From NCBI RefSeq assembly GCF_016107285.1, contig NZ_RCVQ01000006.1, positions 248,001 to 312,000 on the forward strand: DNA of 64,000 nt, in the 5' to 3' direction. Below the pieces are notes generated by a model that worked only from the letters and a program-made list of their open reading frames with translations, had not been told where the DNA came from and ran no database searches. This DNA comes from Roseomonas sp. KE0001. Its GTDB lineage: Bacteria; Pseudomonadota; Alphaproteobacteria; Acetobacterales; Acetobacteraceae. The position numbers and the translations under genes are program-made. Of the stretch, positions 41,386 through 49,643 are shown one piece after another (position 1 is the first letter of the stretch; every line of letters begins with the position of its first letter).

Positions 41386-42396
41386 TCAGCCGCAGCGATG
41401 ATAGGCCCTGTACCAGTCCACGAAGCGCGCCAGCCCCTCCTCGATCGGCGTGCGCGGCGTGAAGCCCACCGCCTCGCGCAGGGCCGTGACGTCGGCATAG
41501 GTCCGCTCGACGTCGCCCGGCTGCATCGGCAGCAGGCGGCAGCGGACCTTGCGGCCCGTCAGCTGCGCCAGCACCTCCACCATGTGCCGCAGCGGCACCG
41601 GCGTGTGGTTGCCGATGTTGAACAGCCGGTGCGGCACGCCGGGGTCGATCCGCCCGGGCTCCTCGTCCGACGCCGCGGTGTCGGCGGGCGGGCGGGCCAC
41701 CAGTCGCTGGATCGCCTCCACCACCTCGTCGACATAGGTGAAGTCGCGGGCCATGTCGCCCTGGTTGTAGATGTCGATCGGCTGGCCCGCGTAGATGGCG
41801 TCGGTGAACTTGTAATAGGCCATGTCGGGGCGGCCCCAGGGTCCGTAGACGGTGAAGAAGCGCAGTCCCGAGGCGGGGATGCGGTAGAGGTGGCTGTAGC
41901 TCTGGGCCATCAACTCATTGGCGCGCTTGGTCGCGGCATAGAGCGAGACCGGGCGGTTCACCGGATCGGATTCGGCGAAGGGCAGCTTGGTGTTGGCGCC
42001 GTAGACCGAGGAGGAGGAGGCATAGACCAGGTGCTGCACCGGATGGGCGCGGCAGGCCTCCAGCACCGAGAGGAAGCCGTCGATGTTGGAGGAGGTGTAG
42101 GCCGCCGGGTTCTCCAGCGAGTAGCGCACCCCGGCCTGGGCGGCGAGATGCACCACCGCCTCCGGCCGGAAGGCGGCGAAGGCGGCGCGGGTCGCGGCCG
42201 CATGCGACAGGTCCAGGCGCTGGAAGGCGAAATGCGGCTGGTCGTGCAGCGTCTCGAGGCGGGCCTGCTTCAGGCGGACGTCGTAGTAGGAGGTGAGGCT
42301 GTCGAGGCCAAGAACGGCGCAGCCGCTGCGCAGCAGCTGGTGGGCGACGGCATGGCCGATGAAGCCGGCCGCGCCGGTCACGAGAATGCGCTTCAT
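41386..42396 (-). CDS. NAD-dependent epimerase, UDP-glucuronate 4-epimerase type
   Basis: A 336-aa extended SDR. It has MKRILVTGAAGFIGHAVA at the N-terminus, AAQAGVRYSLENPAAYTSSN (~79-98), SSSSVYGANTKLPF (~121-134), the active-site YAATKRANELMA (Tyr ~148, Lys ~152) and FFTVYGPWGRPDMA. These match UDP-glucuronate 4-epimerases that make UDP-galacturonate for capsule or lipopolysaccharide. Start 42396 gives the normal N-terminus; an in-frame ATG 16 codons earlier is possible. Neither has a good ribosome-binding site. Confidence 0.85.
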   Translation of the reverse strand: MKRILVTGAAGFIGHAVAHQLLRSGCAVLGLDSLTSYYDVRLKQARLETLHDQPHFAFQRLDLSHAAATRAAFAAFRPEAVVHLAAQAGVRYSLENPAAYTSSNIDGFLSVLEACRAHPVQHLVYASSSSVYGANTKLPFAESDPVNRPVSLYAATKRANELMAQSYSHLYRIPASGLRFFTVYGPWGRPDMAYYKFTDAIYAGQPIDIYNQGDMARDFTYVDEVVEAIQRLVARPPADTAASDEEPGRIDPGVPHRLFNIGNHTPVPLRHMVEVLAQLTGRKVRCRLLPMQPGDVERTYADVTALREAVGFTPRTPIEEGLARFVDWYRAYHRCG

Positions 42397-42524
42397 CCCG
42401 GCGCGTCGTTTTTCTTGGCTCGAAACATTCGCCTTCCCTGACATGACGGGTGGCGCCGCGGCAAGGGGCAGCGTTCCATCGCCGGATCGTCACATAGCGT
42501 CTCCCGCGGTTCCGGCAACCGGGC

Positions 42525-42543
42525 AGGGCGGGAAAGCCGCCCT
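42525..42543 (-). terminator. weak hairpin downstream of YqaA-like gene
   Basis: AGGGCGG (42525-42531) and CCGCCCT (42537-42543) form a 7-bp stem around a GAAAG loop, 18 nt beyond the stop of the leftward gene at 42561. There is no U-tract. Confidence 0.3.
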
Positions 42544-42560
42544 TCTCCCCCGGTTTCCGC

Positions 42561-43022
42561 TCAGCCGCTCCAGCCCCGCAGCGCCGCCGCCAGGGCGATG
42601 TACCGGCCGGCCTTGCCGATGCTGACCAGGAGGAGGAACCAGGCCAGCGGGACCCGCAGCACCCCGGCGACGAAGGTGAGCGGGTCGCCGACCACCGGCA
42701 GCCAGCTCAGCAGCAGCGACCAGTGGCCGAGGCGGCCATACCAGCGCTCCGCCCGGGCCAGCGCCGCCGGTTTCACGGGAAACCAGCGGCGGTCGCGGAA
42801 CCGCGCGGCCCAGCGGCCGAGCAGCCAGTTGACCACCGATCCGCCGATATTGCCCGCGCTGGCGACCAGGAGCAGCAGCGGCACCGCGTGCTCGCCCGAG
42901 AGCAGCAGGCCGGCCAGCACCGCCTCGGACTGCGCCGGCAGCAGGGTGGCGGCCAGGAAGGCGGCGGCGAAGAGGCCGCCATAGGCCAGGAGAGGCTCCA
43001 GGGCGGCCCCCTGCGGCCTCAG
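42561..43022 (-). CDS. YqaA/DedA-like membrane protein, non-ATG start
   Basis: A ~153-aa SNARE-associated/DedA-type membrane protein. It shows LLAYGGLFAAAFLAATLLPAQSEAVLAGLL, the conserved GNIGGSVVNWLLGRW (~67-81), FPVKPAALARAERWYGR, and LLLSWLPVVGDPLTFVAGVLR (~109-129). No ATG, GTG or TTG exists near the natural start. The frame opens upstream only inside the preceding gene. CTG at 43022 overlaps that gene's TGA stop and has GAGGGG just before it, so a CTG start with translational coupling is proposed. A second CTG at 43001 would also fit. Confidence 0.7.
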   Translation of the reverse strand: MRPQGAALEPLLAYGGLFAAAFLAATLLPAQSEAVLAGLLLSGEHAVPLLLLVASAGNIGGSVVNWLLGRWAARFRDRRWFPVKPAALARAERWYGRLGHWSLLLSWLPVVGDPLTFVAGVLRVPLAWFLLLVSIGKAGRYIALAAALRGWSG

Positions 43023-43549
43023 TGCCCCTCGCCCGAGAGCCGGTCCATCCAGGCCAGCAGCACGCCGGTCAGGCAGAAGCCGAGATGCACGGCCAGTTGC
43101 AGCAGGACGTCCTGCATCGGCTGGTTGTGGATGTCGAGGAAGGTCTTGAGCAGATGGATGCCGGAGATGGCGACGATGGAGGCGATCAGCTTCAGCTTGA
43201 GCGCCGAGAAGTCGACATGGCCGAGCCATTGCGGCCGGTCCTCGTGCTCCGCCACCTCCAGCCGCGAGACGAAGTTCTCATAGCCCGCCATGACGACGAT
43301 GACGAGCAGGTTGGCGGCCAGCGTCAGGTCGATCAGGGTGAGCACCAGCATCACCAGGTCGTCGGTCTTCATGCCGCCGATGGCGGTGAGGCCGGTCCAG
43401 AACTCGACGGCGAAGCGGGCCGCGATCAGCACCAGCACCGCCATCAGCGCCAGGTAGACCGGCGCCATGATCCAGCGCATGCCGAAGAGCGCGGCCTCGA
43501 TCCGCCGCTCCACCGCCCTGCCCAGCGACATCCTTCTGTCCAGAGACAT
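43019..43549 (-). CDS. YqhA/UPF0114 (TIGR00645) membrane protein
   Basis: A 176-aa protein with about four helices. It has the family start RRIEAALFGMRWIMAPVYLAL (~13-33), IGGMKTDDLVMLVLTLIDLTL (~56-76), VIVVMAGYENFVSRLE (~84-99), KLKLIASIVAISGIHLLKTFL (~117-137) and a final helix HLGFCLTGVLLAWMDRL. Function unknown in the family. ATG 43549 is used because AAGGAG lies 11 nt upstream; alternatives at 43585 and 43531 fit less well. Confidence 0.87.
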   Translation of the reverse strand: MSLDRRMSLGRAVERRIEAALFGMRWIMAPVYLALMAVLVLIAARFAVEFWTGLTAIGGMKTDDLVMLVLTLIDLTLAANLLVIVVMAGYENFVSRLEVAEHEDRPQWLGHVDFSALKLKLIASIVAISGIHLLKTFLDIHNQPMQDVLLQLAVHLGFCLTGVLLAWMDRLSGEGH

Positions 43550-43573
43550 CCCGCGCCAAACTCCTTCCCGACA

Positions 43574-43594
43574 GGGCCCGGCCATTCCGGGCCC
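43574..43594 (-). terminator. 8-bp hairpin beyond the tetronate operon
   Basis: GGGCCCGG (43574-43581) and CCGGGCCC (43587-43594) form a perfect stem about 64 nt past the otnC stop and just before the next gene's ribosome-binding site. There is no U-tract. Confidence 0.35.
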
Positions 43595-43657
43595 ACCGGC
43601 TTCTGCCCTGACCGCGCCGTCTCGCGCAATCGCCGTCGTGCCGGGCCCGGCTGCGGC

Positions 43658-44290
43658 TCAGCCGTAGGTGGCCAGGAGATCGTCGATCTGCGCGGCGGTC
43701 AGCGCGCGGGGGGAGCGGCCATGCAGCAGCAGGGCCAGCCGGGCGGATTCCTCCAGCTCCTCGGCGGCGTAGACGGCATCGGTCAGGGTCGCGCCGGAGA
43801 CGACGGGGCCATGATTGGCCAGCAGCATGGCGCGGGCGCCCCTGGCGGCCTCGTGGATGTCCCGCTCCATCGCCGCGTCGCCCGGGCGGTAGTAGCGGAT
43901 CACCGGCAGGCTGCGGCCGACGCGCATGACGAAATAGGGCGTGAGCGGCGGGATGGGCATGGCATCGCCGGGCCCGGCCAGGCAGCCGATGGCGGTGGCG
44001 TGGGTGGAATGCAGGTGCACCACCGCCCCCGCCTCGGGCCGCGCCGTCAGCACCGCGCGATGCATGAAGACCTCCTTCGACGGCCTGTCGCCGCCGACAT
44101 GGTTCCAGGCGAGGTCCAGCTTGCTGATGCGCCCGGCGCTGAGGCGGCCGAGCGAGGAATTGGTCGGCGTCATCAGGTAGCCGTCCGGCAGGCGGACGCT
44201 GATATTGCCGGCGCTGCCGACGGAATAGCCGCGCGCGAAGAGGCTGGCGCCGAGTTCGACGAGAAGGTCGCGCAGTTCGGGCTCGGTCAT
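43658..44290 (-). CDS. otnC: 3-oxo-tetronate 4-phosphate decarboxylase (class II aldolase family)
   Basis: A 210-aa class II aldolase/adducin-fold protein. It shows GNISVRLPDGYLMTPTNSSLG (~28-48), KEVFMHRAVLTARPEAGAVVHLHSTHATA (Glu ~73, metal His pair in HLHSTH ~93-97) and the third metal His in MLLANHGPVV (~158). It would convert 3-oxo-tetronate 4-phosphate to dihydroxyacetone phosphate and CO2, the last step of erythronate/threonate breakdown. AGGAG lies ~8 nt before the ATG. It is the last gene of the leftward operon. Confidence 0.88.
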   Translation of the reverse strand: MTEPELRDLLVELGASLFARGYSVGSAGNISVRLPDGYLMTPTNSSLGRLSAGRISKLDLAWNHVGGDRPSKEVFMHRAVLTARPEAGAVVHLHSTHATAIGCLAGPGDAMPIPPLTPYFVMRVGRSLPVIRYYRPGDAAMERDIHEAARGARAMLLANHGPVVSGATLTDAVYAAEELEESARLALLLHGRSPRALTAAQIDDLLATYG

Positions 44291-44361
44291 GGGATCGCTC
44301 CTGGCAGGAGAGGAAAGCGGGGCGCCCTTGTGGCACCCCGCTGGTCGGCCGAACCCGCCGG

Positions 44362-45771
44362 TCAGCCGAAGAGGGCGTTCACGATCAGCAGGGCGACCAG
44401 GCTGGTGGCCCAGCCGACCGTGCTCGGCAGCGACCAGGTCAGCATCTGGTGCTTGGCGTTCTTCACGCCGAGGATGCGGTTGATCACCCAGAAGTAGCTG
44501 TCGTTGAAGTAGCCGAAGACCATCGAGCCGATGCAGGCCGCCTGGGCCGCGAAGACCATGTTCACGTCCGGGATCTGCGCCAGGATCGGTGCGGAGATCG
44601 AGGCGCCCGTGATCATGGCCACCGTGCCGCTACCCTGGATGAGGCGAACCAGCGTGGCGATGACGAAGGGGATGAGCACGGCGGGCAGCGGCAGGGTCGC
44701 CACCCACTCGCCGATATAGGTCCCGGTGCCGCTGTCGCGCAGCACCGCGCCCAGCGCGCCGCCGGCGCCGGTCACCAGCAGGATGATGCCGGCCGCCTCG
44801 ATGCCCTTCTCGAGCTCGGCCGCGGTGTCGTGCCGGTTCAGCTTGCCGGCCAGGCCATAGACGGCGATGACGACGCCGAGGCCGACGGCGATGACCGGGT
44901 TACCGATGAAGGCGCAGATCTGCACCGGCACGCTGTCGGCGAGCGCCGGGTTGCCGCTGGCCGAGACGATGCCGGCGACGACGGTGTTGAGGAAGATCAG
45001 CAGGATCGGCACCAGGATCGGCAGCATCGAGAGCCACAGCGGCGGCAGCTCCTTCTCCCGCTCCGCCGCGTTGCGCTTGAATTCCTGGAAGGCCTCCGCG
45101 GCAGTCAGGCTCTCACCGGTCTCGTTCCGGATCATCGCCTCGATGCGCGGCCCCATGGCGCGGGCATAGAGGATGATGGTGAACATGCCGGGAAGGGTCA
45201 GCACCACGCCCCAGAAGATCATCAGGCCGATGTCGACATTGAAGATGCCGGCAGCGCCCAGCGGGCCCGGAGTGGGCGGCACGGCATGGTGGGTCAGCAT
45301 CAGGCCGCCGGCGAGGGCGATGCCAAGCGTCAGGATCGAGCGGCCGGTGTTGCGCGCCAGGGCACGGACCAGCGGATTGAGGATGACGAAGGCGCTGTCG
45401 CAGAAGATGGGGATGGAGACGATGTAGCCTGTCACCATCATGGCCCAGTCCTCGCGCTTCTCGCCCAGCCAGCGGACCAGCGTCACGGCCAGCCGCTCGG
45501 CGGCGCCCGAGATCTCGAGGATACGGCCCATCATCACGCCGAAGCCGATCACCAGGCCGATGGTCGAGAGCGTCGCGCCGAAGCCGGTGGTGATCGACCG
45601 CACCACGCTGGCGGGCGCCATGCCAGCGGACAGGCCGGCGATGGAGGCGGCGATCACGAGCGCCACGATGGCATGGATCTTGGTCCGCAGAACCAGGAAG
45701 ATCAGCAAGGCGATGGCGAAGACGAGGCCGATGATGGCCTCAGGTCCCACCGCGGATGCGGCAGCGTTCAT
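44362..45771 (-). CDS. GntP-family permease for sugar acids
   Basis: A 469-aa permease with about 12-14 helices. It has GntP signatures: VGFGVMMGRILEISGAAERLA-like loop (~75-95), SIPIFCDSAFVILNPLVRALAR (~117-138), HHAVPPTPGPLGAAGIFNVDIG (~160-181), VRLIQGSGTVAMITGASISAPI (~383-404) and FGYFNDSYFWVINR. It imports gluconate-like acids by H+ symport; here most likely erythronate or threonate. GGAGAG lies 5 nt before ATG 45771. A 7-bp hairpin (44317-44323 with 44337-44343) lies in the gap to otnC. Confidence 0.9.
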   Translation of the reverse strand: MNAAASAVGPEAIIGLVFAIALLIFLVLRTKIHAIVALVIAASIAGLSAGMAPASVVRSITTGFGATLSTIGLVIGFGVMMGRILEISGAAERLAVTLVRWLGEKREDWAMMVTGYIVSIPIFCDSAFVILNPLVRALARNTGRSILTLGIALAGGLMLTHHAVPPTPGPLGAAGIFNVDIGLMIFWGVVLTLPGMFTIILYARAMGPRIEAMIRNETGESLTAAEAFQEFKRNAAEREKELPPLWLSMLPILVPILLIFLNTVVAGIVSASGNPALADSVPVQICAFIGNPVIAVGLGVVIAVYGLAGKLNRHDTAAELEKGIEAAGIILLVTGAGGALGAVLRDSGTGTYIGEWVATLPLPAVLIPFVIATLVRLIQGSGTVAMITGASISAPILAQIPDVNMVFAAQAACIGSMVFGYFNDSYFWVINRILGVKNAKHQMLTWSLPSTVGWATSLVALLIVNALFG

Positions 45772-45824
45772 TGTACTCTCCAAGCGTCGGGAGAACCCCG
45801 GGGCCCGGCGCCCCGGAGTGCATG

Positions 45825-46781
45825 TCAGCGGACGAATTCGTCCTTGTACTGCCTCACCACGGCGTCAAAGTCGCCATCGCGGGTGAAGCCGAGGGCCAGC
45901 GGCCGGCTGACGTCGAAATCGCCCGGCCAGGAGCAGACGATGTCGATGACGCGCTGCTCCGGACGCTGGGTGACGAGCGCGCGCGGCGCGGCGCCGCCGA
46001 CCCGCTCCAGGCTCGCCAGCATCTCGGCCACGGTGACGCAGATGCCCGGCAGGTTCAGCACCCGCCAGGGCCCGATCGCGGCACCATCGACGGCCAGGGC
46101 ATGCACCAGGTTGCTCACCACCGTATCGGGCGAGGAGAGCCACATCCGCGTCTCCGGCGGCACCGGGCAGTTCGAGGCGACGCCGTTCAGCGGTTCGCGG
46201 ATGATGCCGCTGGCGAAGGAGGAGGCGGCGGAGTTGGGCTTGCCCGGCCGCACCACGATGGTCGGCAGGCGGCAGACGCGGCCATCGACAAAGCCCTTGC
46301 GGGAATAGTCGTTGACCAGGATCTCGCCGATCGCCTTCTGCGCGCCGTAGGAGGAGGCGGGCATCAGCGCCATGGTCTCCGGCACCACCTCCGGCATGGC
46401 GCCGCCGAAGACGGCGAGCGAGCTGGCGAAGACGAAGCGCGGGCGCCGCCCGGTGGCGCGCGCGGCCTCCAGCAGGGCGCGCGTGCCGTCCACGTTGACG
46501 CGCAGGCTGAGGTCGAAATCCTCTTCCGACTGCCCGCTCAGCACCGCCGCGAGATGATAGATGCCGACGGTCTCGGCATCAACCAGCGAGCGGATGAAAG
46601 CGGGATCGGCGATGTCGCCGGTGACGGAGCGGACGCGCGCATCCTCGACCGGACAGGGCGCGAGGTCCACGGAGACGATGCTGTCGAAGGCCGGAACGCC
46701 GCGCGCCGCGCCATCCGACAGCAGCGCGCGGATGACCCGGCTGCCGAGGAAACCGGCGCCGCCGGTGACGATGATCTTCAT
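45825..46781 (-). CDS. denD: D-erythronate dehydrogenase (extended SDR)
   Basis: A 318-aa NAD-dependent epimerase/dehydratase-fold protein. It has KIIVTGGAGFLGSRVIRALL at the N-terminus, YHLAAVLSGQSEEDFDLSLRVN (~75-96), FASSLAVFGG, the active-site SYGAQKAIGEILVNDYSRKG (Tyr ~144, Lys ~148), and LPTIVVRPGKPN. These blocks match DenD, which oxidises D-erythronate to 2-oxo-tetronate. Its ATG overlaps the regulator's stop (ATGA). GGGAG lies ~10 nt upstream. Confidence 0.88.
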   Translation of the reverse strand: MKIIVTGGAGFLGSRVIRALLSDGAARGVPAFDSIVSVDLAPCPVEDARVRSVTGDIADPAFIRSLVDAETVGIYHLAAVLSGQSEEDFDLSLRVNVDGTRALLEAARATGRRPRFVFASSLAVFGGAMPEVVPETMALMPASSYGAQKAIGEILVNDYSRKGFVDGRVCRLPTIVVRPGKPNSAASSFASGIIREPLNGVASNCPVPPETRMWLSSPDTVVSNLVHALAVDGAAIGPWRVLNLPGICVTVAEMLASLERVGGAAPRALVTQRPEQRVIDIVCSWPGDFDVSRPLALGFTRDGDFDAVVRQYKDEFVR

Positions 46782-47572
46782 GCGGGTGAAACTCCCTGTT
46801 GGTCCGGCGCCGGCGCGGCGATGTGCAGCGCGATGCCCCGCTTGCCGATCTCGGCGCGCACGCTCTCCGGCAGGCCGGCATCGGTGACGATCGCGGAGAG
46901 CGCCTCCAGCGGCACGGCGTTGAAGGTGCCGACGAGGCCGTACTTGCTGCTGTCGGTGACGAGGATGCTGCGCGTCGCGCTCTGCGCGATGGCGCGCTTC
47001 ACCGCCACCTTGTTCTCGGACGGCGTGGAGACGCCGCGCAGCCCGAAGGAGGAGGTGGAGATGAAGGCGATGTCGAAGTTGAAGCGGCGGATCGCCTCCG
47101 CCGCCGGCTCGCCGACGCAGGACTGGTTCTCCCGCTCCACCTGGCCCCCGGTATGGTACAGGCGGCAGCGCGACTCCCGCGTCAGCAGCGCGCCGATGAC
47201 GAAATCGTTCGTGACCACGGCGATGTCGTCGCGGGGCGCTATGTGCTGCGCGATCTCCAGAGTCGTCGTGCCGGCATCGAGGTAGACCACCGCGCCCTCG
47301 GGCACCATCGCCGCCGCCACCCGCCCGATCGCCGCCTTCTCGGCATGCGCCACGGTGGCCTTGACGGCATGCGAGGGCTCGAAGGAGATCCGCTCCGGCA
47401 GGCAGATGCCGCCGGCGACCGACATGACCCGCCCCGCCCGCTCGAGCTGCTGGATATCGCGCCGCACCGTCATGTGCGAGACGCCCAGCAGCCCGGTCAG
47501 CTCGGCGATGCTGAGCACCCCGCGGCCGGTGAGCCGCGCGAGGATCAGGTTCTGCCGCTCGGCGGGGATCAT
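46778..47572 (-). CDS. DeoR-family transcriptional regulator
   Basis: A 264-aa DeoR protein. N-terminal HTH (~5-60): RQNLILARLTGRGVLSIAELT, VSHMTVRRDIQQLERAG. The sugar-phosphate sensor domain follows, with YLDAGTTTLEIAQHI (~95-109), VVTNDFVIGALL, DIAFISTSSFGLRGVSTP and VTDSSKYGL. It probably represses the operon it sits in until a phosphorylated tetronate intermediate accumulates. It lies between otnI (10-nt gap) and denD (overlap), so it is co-expressed with its targets. Confidence 0.9.
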   Translation of the reverse strand: MIPAERQNLILARLTGRGVLSIAELTGLLGVSHMTVRRDIQQLERAGRVMSVAGGICLPERISFEPSHAVKATVAHAEKAAIGRVAAAMVPEGAVVYLDAGTTTLEIAQHIAPRDDIAVVTNDFVIGALLTRESRCRLYHTGGQVERENQSCVGEPAAEAIRRFNFDIAFISTSSFGLRGVSTPSENKVAVKRAIAQSATRSILVTDSSKYGLVGTFNAVPLEALSAIVTDAGLPESVRAEIGKRGIALHIAAPAPDQQGVSPA

Positions 47573-47582
47573 GCGGCCCGGC

Positions 47583-48362
47583 TCAGCCCGCCTTGTAGGG
47601 CTGGAACCAGCCGAGGCCCGCGGTGGTCTCGCCGCGCGGATTGTACTCGCAGCCGATCCAGCCGGTGTATCCGGCGCGGTCCAGGACGGCGTAGAGATGC
47701 GGATAGTTCAGCTCGCCCTCGTCCGGCTCGTGCCGCTCGGGCACGGAGGCGATCTGCACATGCGCGAACCGGCCGGCCATCTTCTCGATGAGCTTGGTCA
47801 GGTCGCCGTCCATGATCTGCGCGTGGTAGAGGTCGAGCTGCACGGCGACATTCGGCCGCGCCACGCGCTCGACGAGCTTCACCGCCTCCATCTGGTGCGC
47901 GATGAAGTAGCCGGGCATGTTGCGGCTGTTGATCGGCTCGACCAGCAGGGTGATGCCCTCGGGCGCCAGCGCATCGGCGGCATAGCGGAAGTTCTCGACG
48001 AAGGTGGCCTCGCAGGCGGCGCGGTCCAGCCCCTCGGTGAGGCCGGACATGGCGTGCAGCGTCCTGCAGCCGAGCGCCTTCGCATAGCGCAGCGCCGTCG
48101 CGACATTGTCGCGGAACTCCTGCTCGCGCCCCGGAATGGCGGCCATGCCGCGCTCGCCCGCCGCCCAGTCGCCCGGCGGCATGTTGAACAGCGCCTGGGT
48201 CAGCCCCGCCTCCCGCAGCTTCGCCGCGACGACCTCGGGCGGATGCTCGTAGGGGAAGAGGAACTCGACCGCCTGGAAGCCGGCCTTCGCGGCGGCGGCG
48301 AAGCGGTCGAGGAACGGGACCTCGGTGAACATCATCGAGAGATTGGCGGCGAAGCGCGGCAT
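47583..48362 (-). CDS. otnI: 2-oxo-tetronate isomerase (hydroxypyruvate isomerase family)
   Basis: A 259-aa TIM-barrel protein. It has MPRFAANLSMMFTEVPFLDR, EFLFPYEHPPEVVAAKL (~38-54), FNMPPGDWAAGERGMA, LLVEPINSRNMPGYFIAH (Glu ~142), VQLDLYHAQIMDGDLT (Asp ~177) and a C-terminal IGCEYNPRGETTAGLGW. It matches OtnI/Hyi proteins that isomerise 2-oxo-tetronate to 3-oxo-tetronate. AGGAGG stands 8 nt before the ATG. Confidence 0.92.
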   Translation of the reverse strand: MPRFAANLSMMFTEVPFLDRFAAAAKAGFQAVEFLFPYEHPPEVVAAKLREAGLTQALFNMPPGDWAAGERGMAAIPGREQEFRDNVATALRYAKALGCRTLHAMSGLTEGLDRAACEATFVENFRYAADALAPEGITLLVEPINSRNMPGYFIAHQMEAVKLVERVARPNVAVQLDLYHAQIMDGDLTKLIEKMAGRFAHVQIASVPERHEPDEGELNYPHLYAVLDRAGYTGWIGCEYNPRGETTAGLGWFQPYKAG

Positions 48363-48380
48363 GTCGGTGTCCTCCTGTTG

Positions 48381-49643
48381 TCAGCCGGCCGGGTTCTGCG
48401 CGTCGAAGAAGAAGCGCTCCTGGCCGAAATTGCCCGACTTCAGGGCCAGCGAGAGCGGCTTCTCCACGGCGCGCACCCAGGGCACGCCGGGGGCGATCTG
48501 CGGCCCGATGTGGAAGCCCCGGATGCCGAGCGACTGCGTCACCGTCCCCGAGGTCTCGCCGCCGGCGACGATGAAGCGGTCGAAGCCCGCCGCCTCGAGC
48601 CGCCGCGCCAGGCCGCCGAAGACGCGCTCGACGGCGGCGCTCGCCGCCTCGCCACCCAGGCGTTGCTGGATCTCGCGCAGCTGCTCCGGCCCGACCGTGG
48701 CATAGACCAGCGGCGCCGGCCCATCCGGCGCCTGCGCCAGCACCCAGTCCGCCAGTTCGGCGGCATAGCCCTCGGCATCGGCCAGGGCGCGCTCCGCCTC
48801 GACGAAGACGGCGGGCGCCGCGTCGCGATAGGCAGCGACCTGGGCATTGGTCATCTGCGAGCAGGAGCCGGAGAGCACGATGGCGCGCGCCCCGCGCGGC
48901 CGGCCGGCCTCGGCGGCTGTGGCCGCCGCGCCGGTGTCGCTCCAGGCGCGCGCCATGCCATCGGCCAGGCCCGAGCCACCGGTGACGAGCCTCATGCCCG
49001 CCACGGCCTCGCCCATGACGACGAGATGCGCGTCGTTCAGCGCGTCCAGCACGGCGTAGCGGAAGCCGTCCCGCCGCAGCGTCTCCAGCGCCGCGCGCGT
49101 CGCCCCGGGGCCCTGGTCGAGCACGGTGTGCGGGACGTTGCCGGTCCGGCCGCGCGCCTGCGCGTCCATCAGCCGCATCAGGTTGCTGTCGGTCATCGGC
49201 GTCACCGGGTGGTGGCGCATGCCGGATTCCGCCAGCGGGATGCCGTTCACGAAGAGATAGCCGTGGTAGATGGTGCGGCCGTTCACGGGCAGCACCGGGC
49301 AGATCACGGTGAAGTCCTCGCCCAGGGCATCCAGCAGTGCATCCGTCACCGGGCCGATATTGCCGCGCGGCGTGCTGTCGAAGGTGGAGCAGTACTTGAA
49401 GAAGAACTGCGGGCAATCGCGCGCCTGCAGCCAGCGCAGCGCGTCGAGGCTCTGCGCCACCGCCTCGGCCACCGGGCAGGAGCGGGTCTTGAGGCTGATG
49501 ACGACGGCATCCGCCTCCACCTGGAGGTCGGCCGCCGGCACGTCGTTGAGCTGCACGGTGCGCAGGCCGTTGGCGACCAGGAAGCCGGCGATGTCGGTGG
49601 CGCCGGTGAAGTCGTCCGCGATGACGCCGAGGCGCATGGTCAT
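48381..49643 (-). CDS. otnK: 3-oxo-tetronate kinase (DUF1537 family)
   Basis: A 420-aa four-carbon acid sugar kinase. The N-terminal substrate domain has LGVIADDFTGATDIAGFLVANG (~5-26), KYCSTFDSTPRGNIGPVTDAL (~82-102) and CPVLPVNGRTIYHGYLFVNG. The C-terminal nucleotide domain has AIVLSGSCSQMTNAQV, IVAGGETSGTVTQSLGI (~355-371) and LKSGNFGQERFF. It phosphorylates 3-oxo-tetronate for OtnC. ATG 49643 overlaps the ltnD stop; ATG 49637 is an alternative with better spacing from AGGAAGGGG. Confidence 0.92.
   Translation of the reverse strand: MTMRLGVIADDFTGATDIAGFLVANGLRTVQLNDVPAADLQVEADAVVISLKTRSCPVAEAVAQSLDALRWLQARDCPQFFFKYCSTFDSTPRGNIGPVTDALLDALGEDFTVICPVLPVNGRTIYHGYLFVNGIPLAESGMRHHPVTPMTDSNLMRLMDAQARGRTGNVPHTVLDQGPGATRAALETLRRDGFRYAVLDALNDAHLVVMGEAVAGMRLVTGGSGLADGMARAWSDTGAAATAAEAGRPRGARAIVLSGSCSQMTNAQVAAYRDAAPAVFVEAERALADAEGYAAELADWVLAQAPDGPAPLVYATVGPEQLREIQQRLGGEAASAAVERVFGGLARRLEAAGFDRFIVAGGETSGTVTQSLGIRGFHIGPQIAPGVPWVRAVEKPLSLALKSGNFGQERFFFDAQNPAG

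Noticed and set aside
38576-41401. 941-codon rightward open frame over ilvD and the hydrolase
   Set aside because: Shadow frame: ilvD motifs with Fe-S cysteines are on the other strand.
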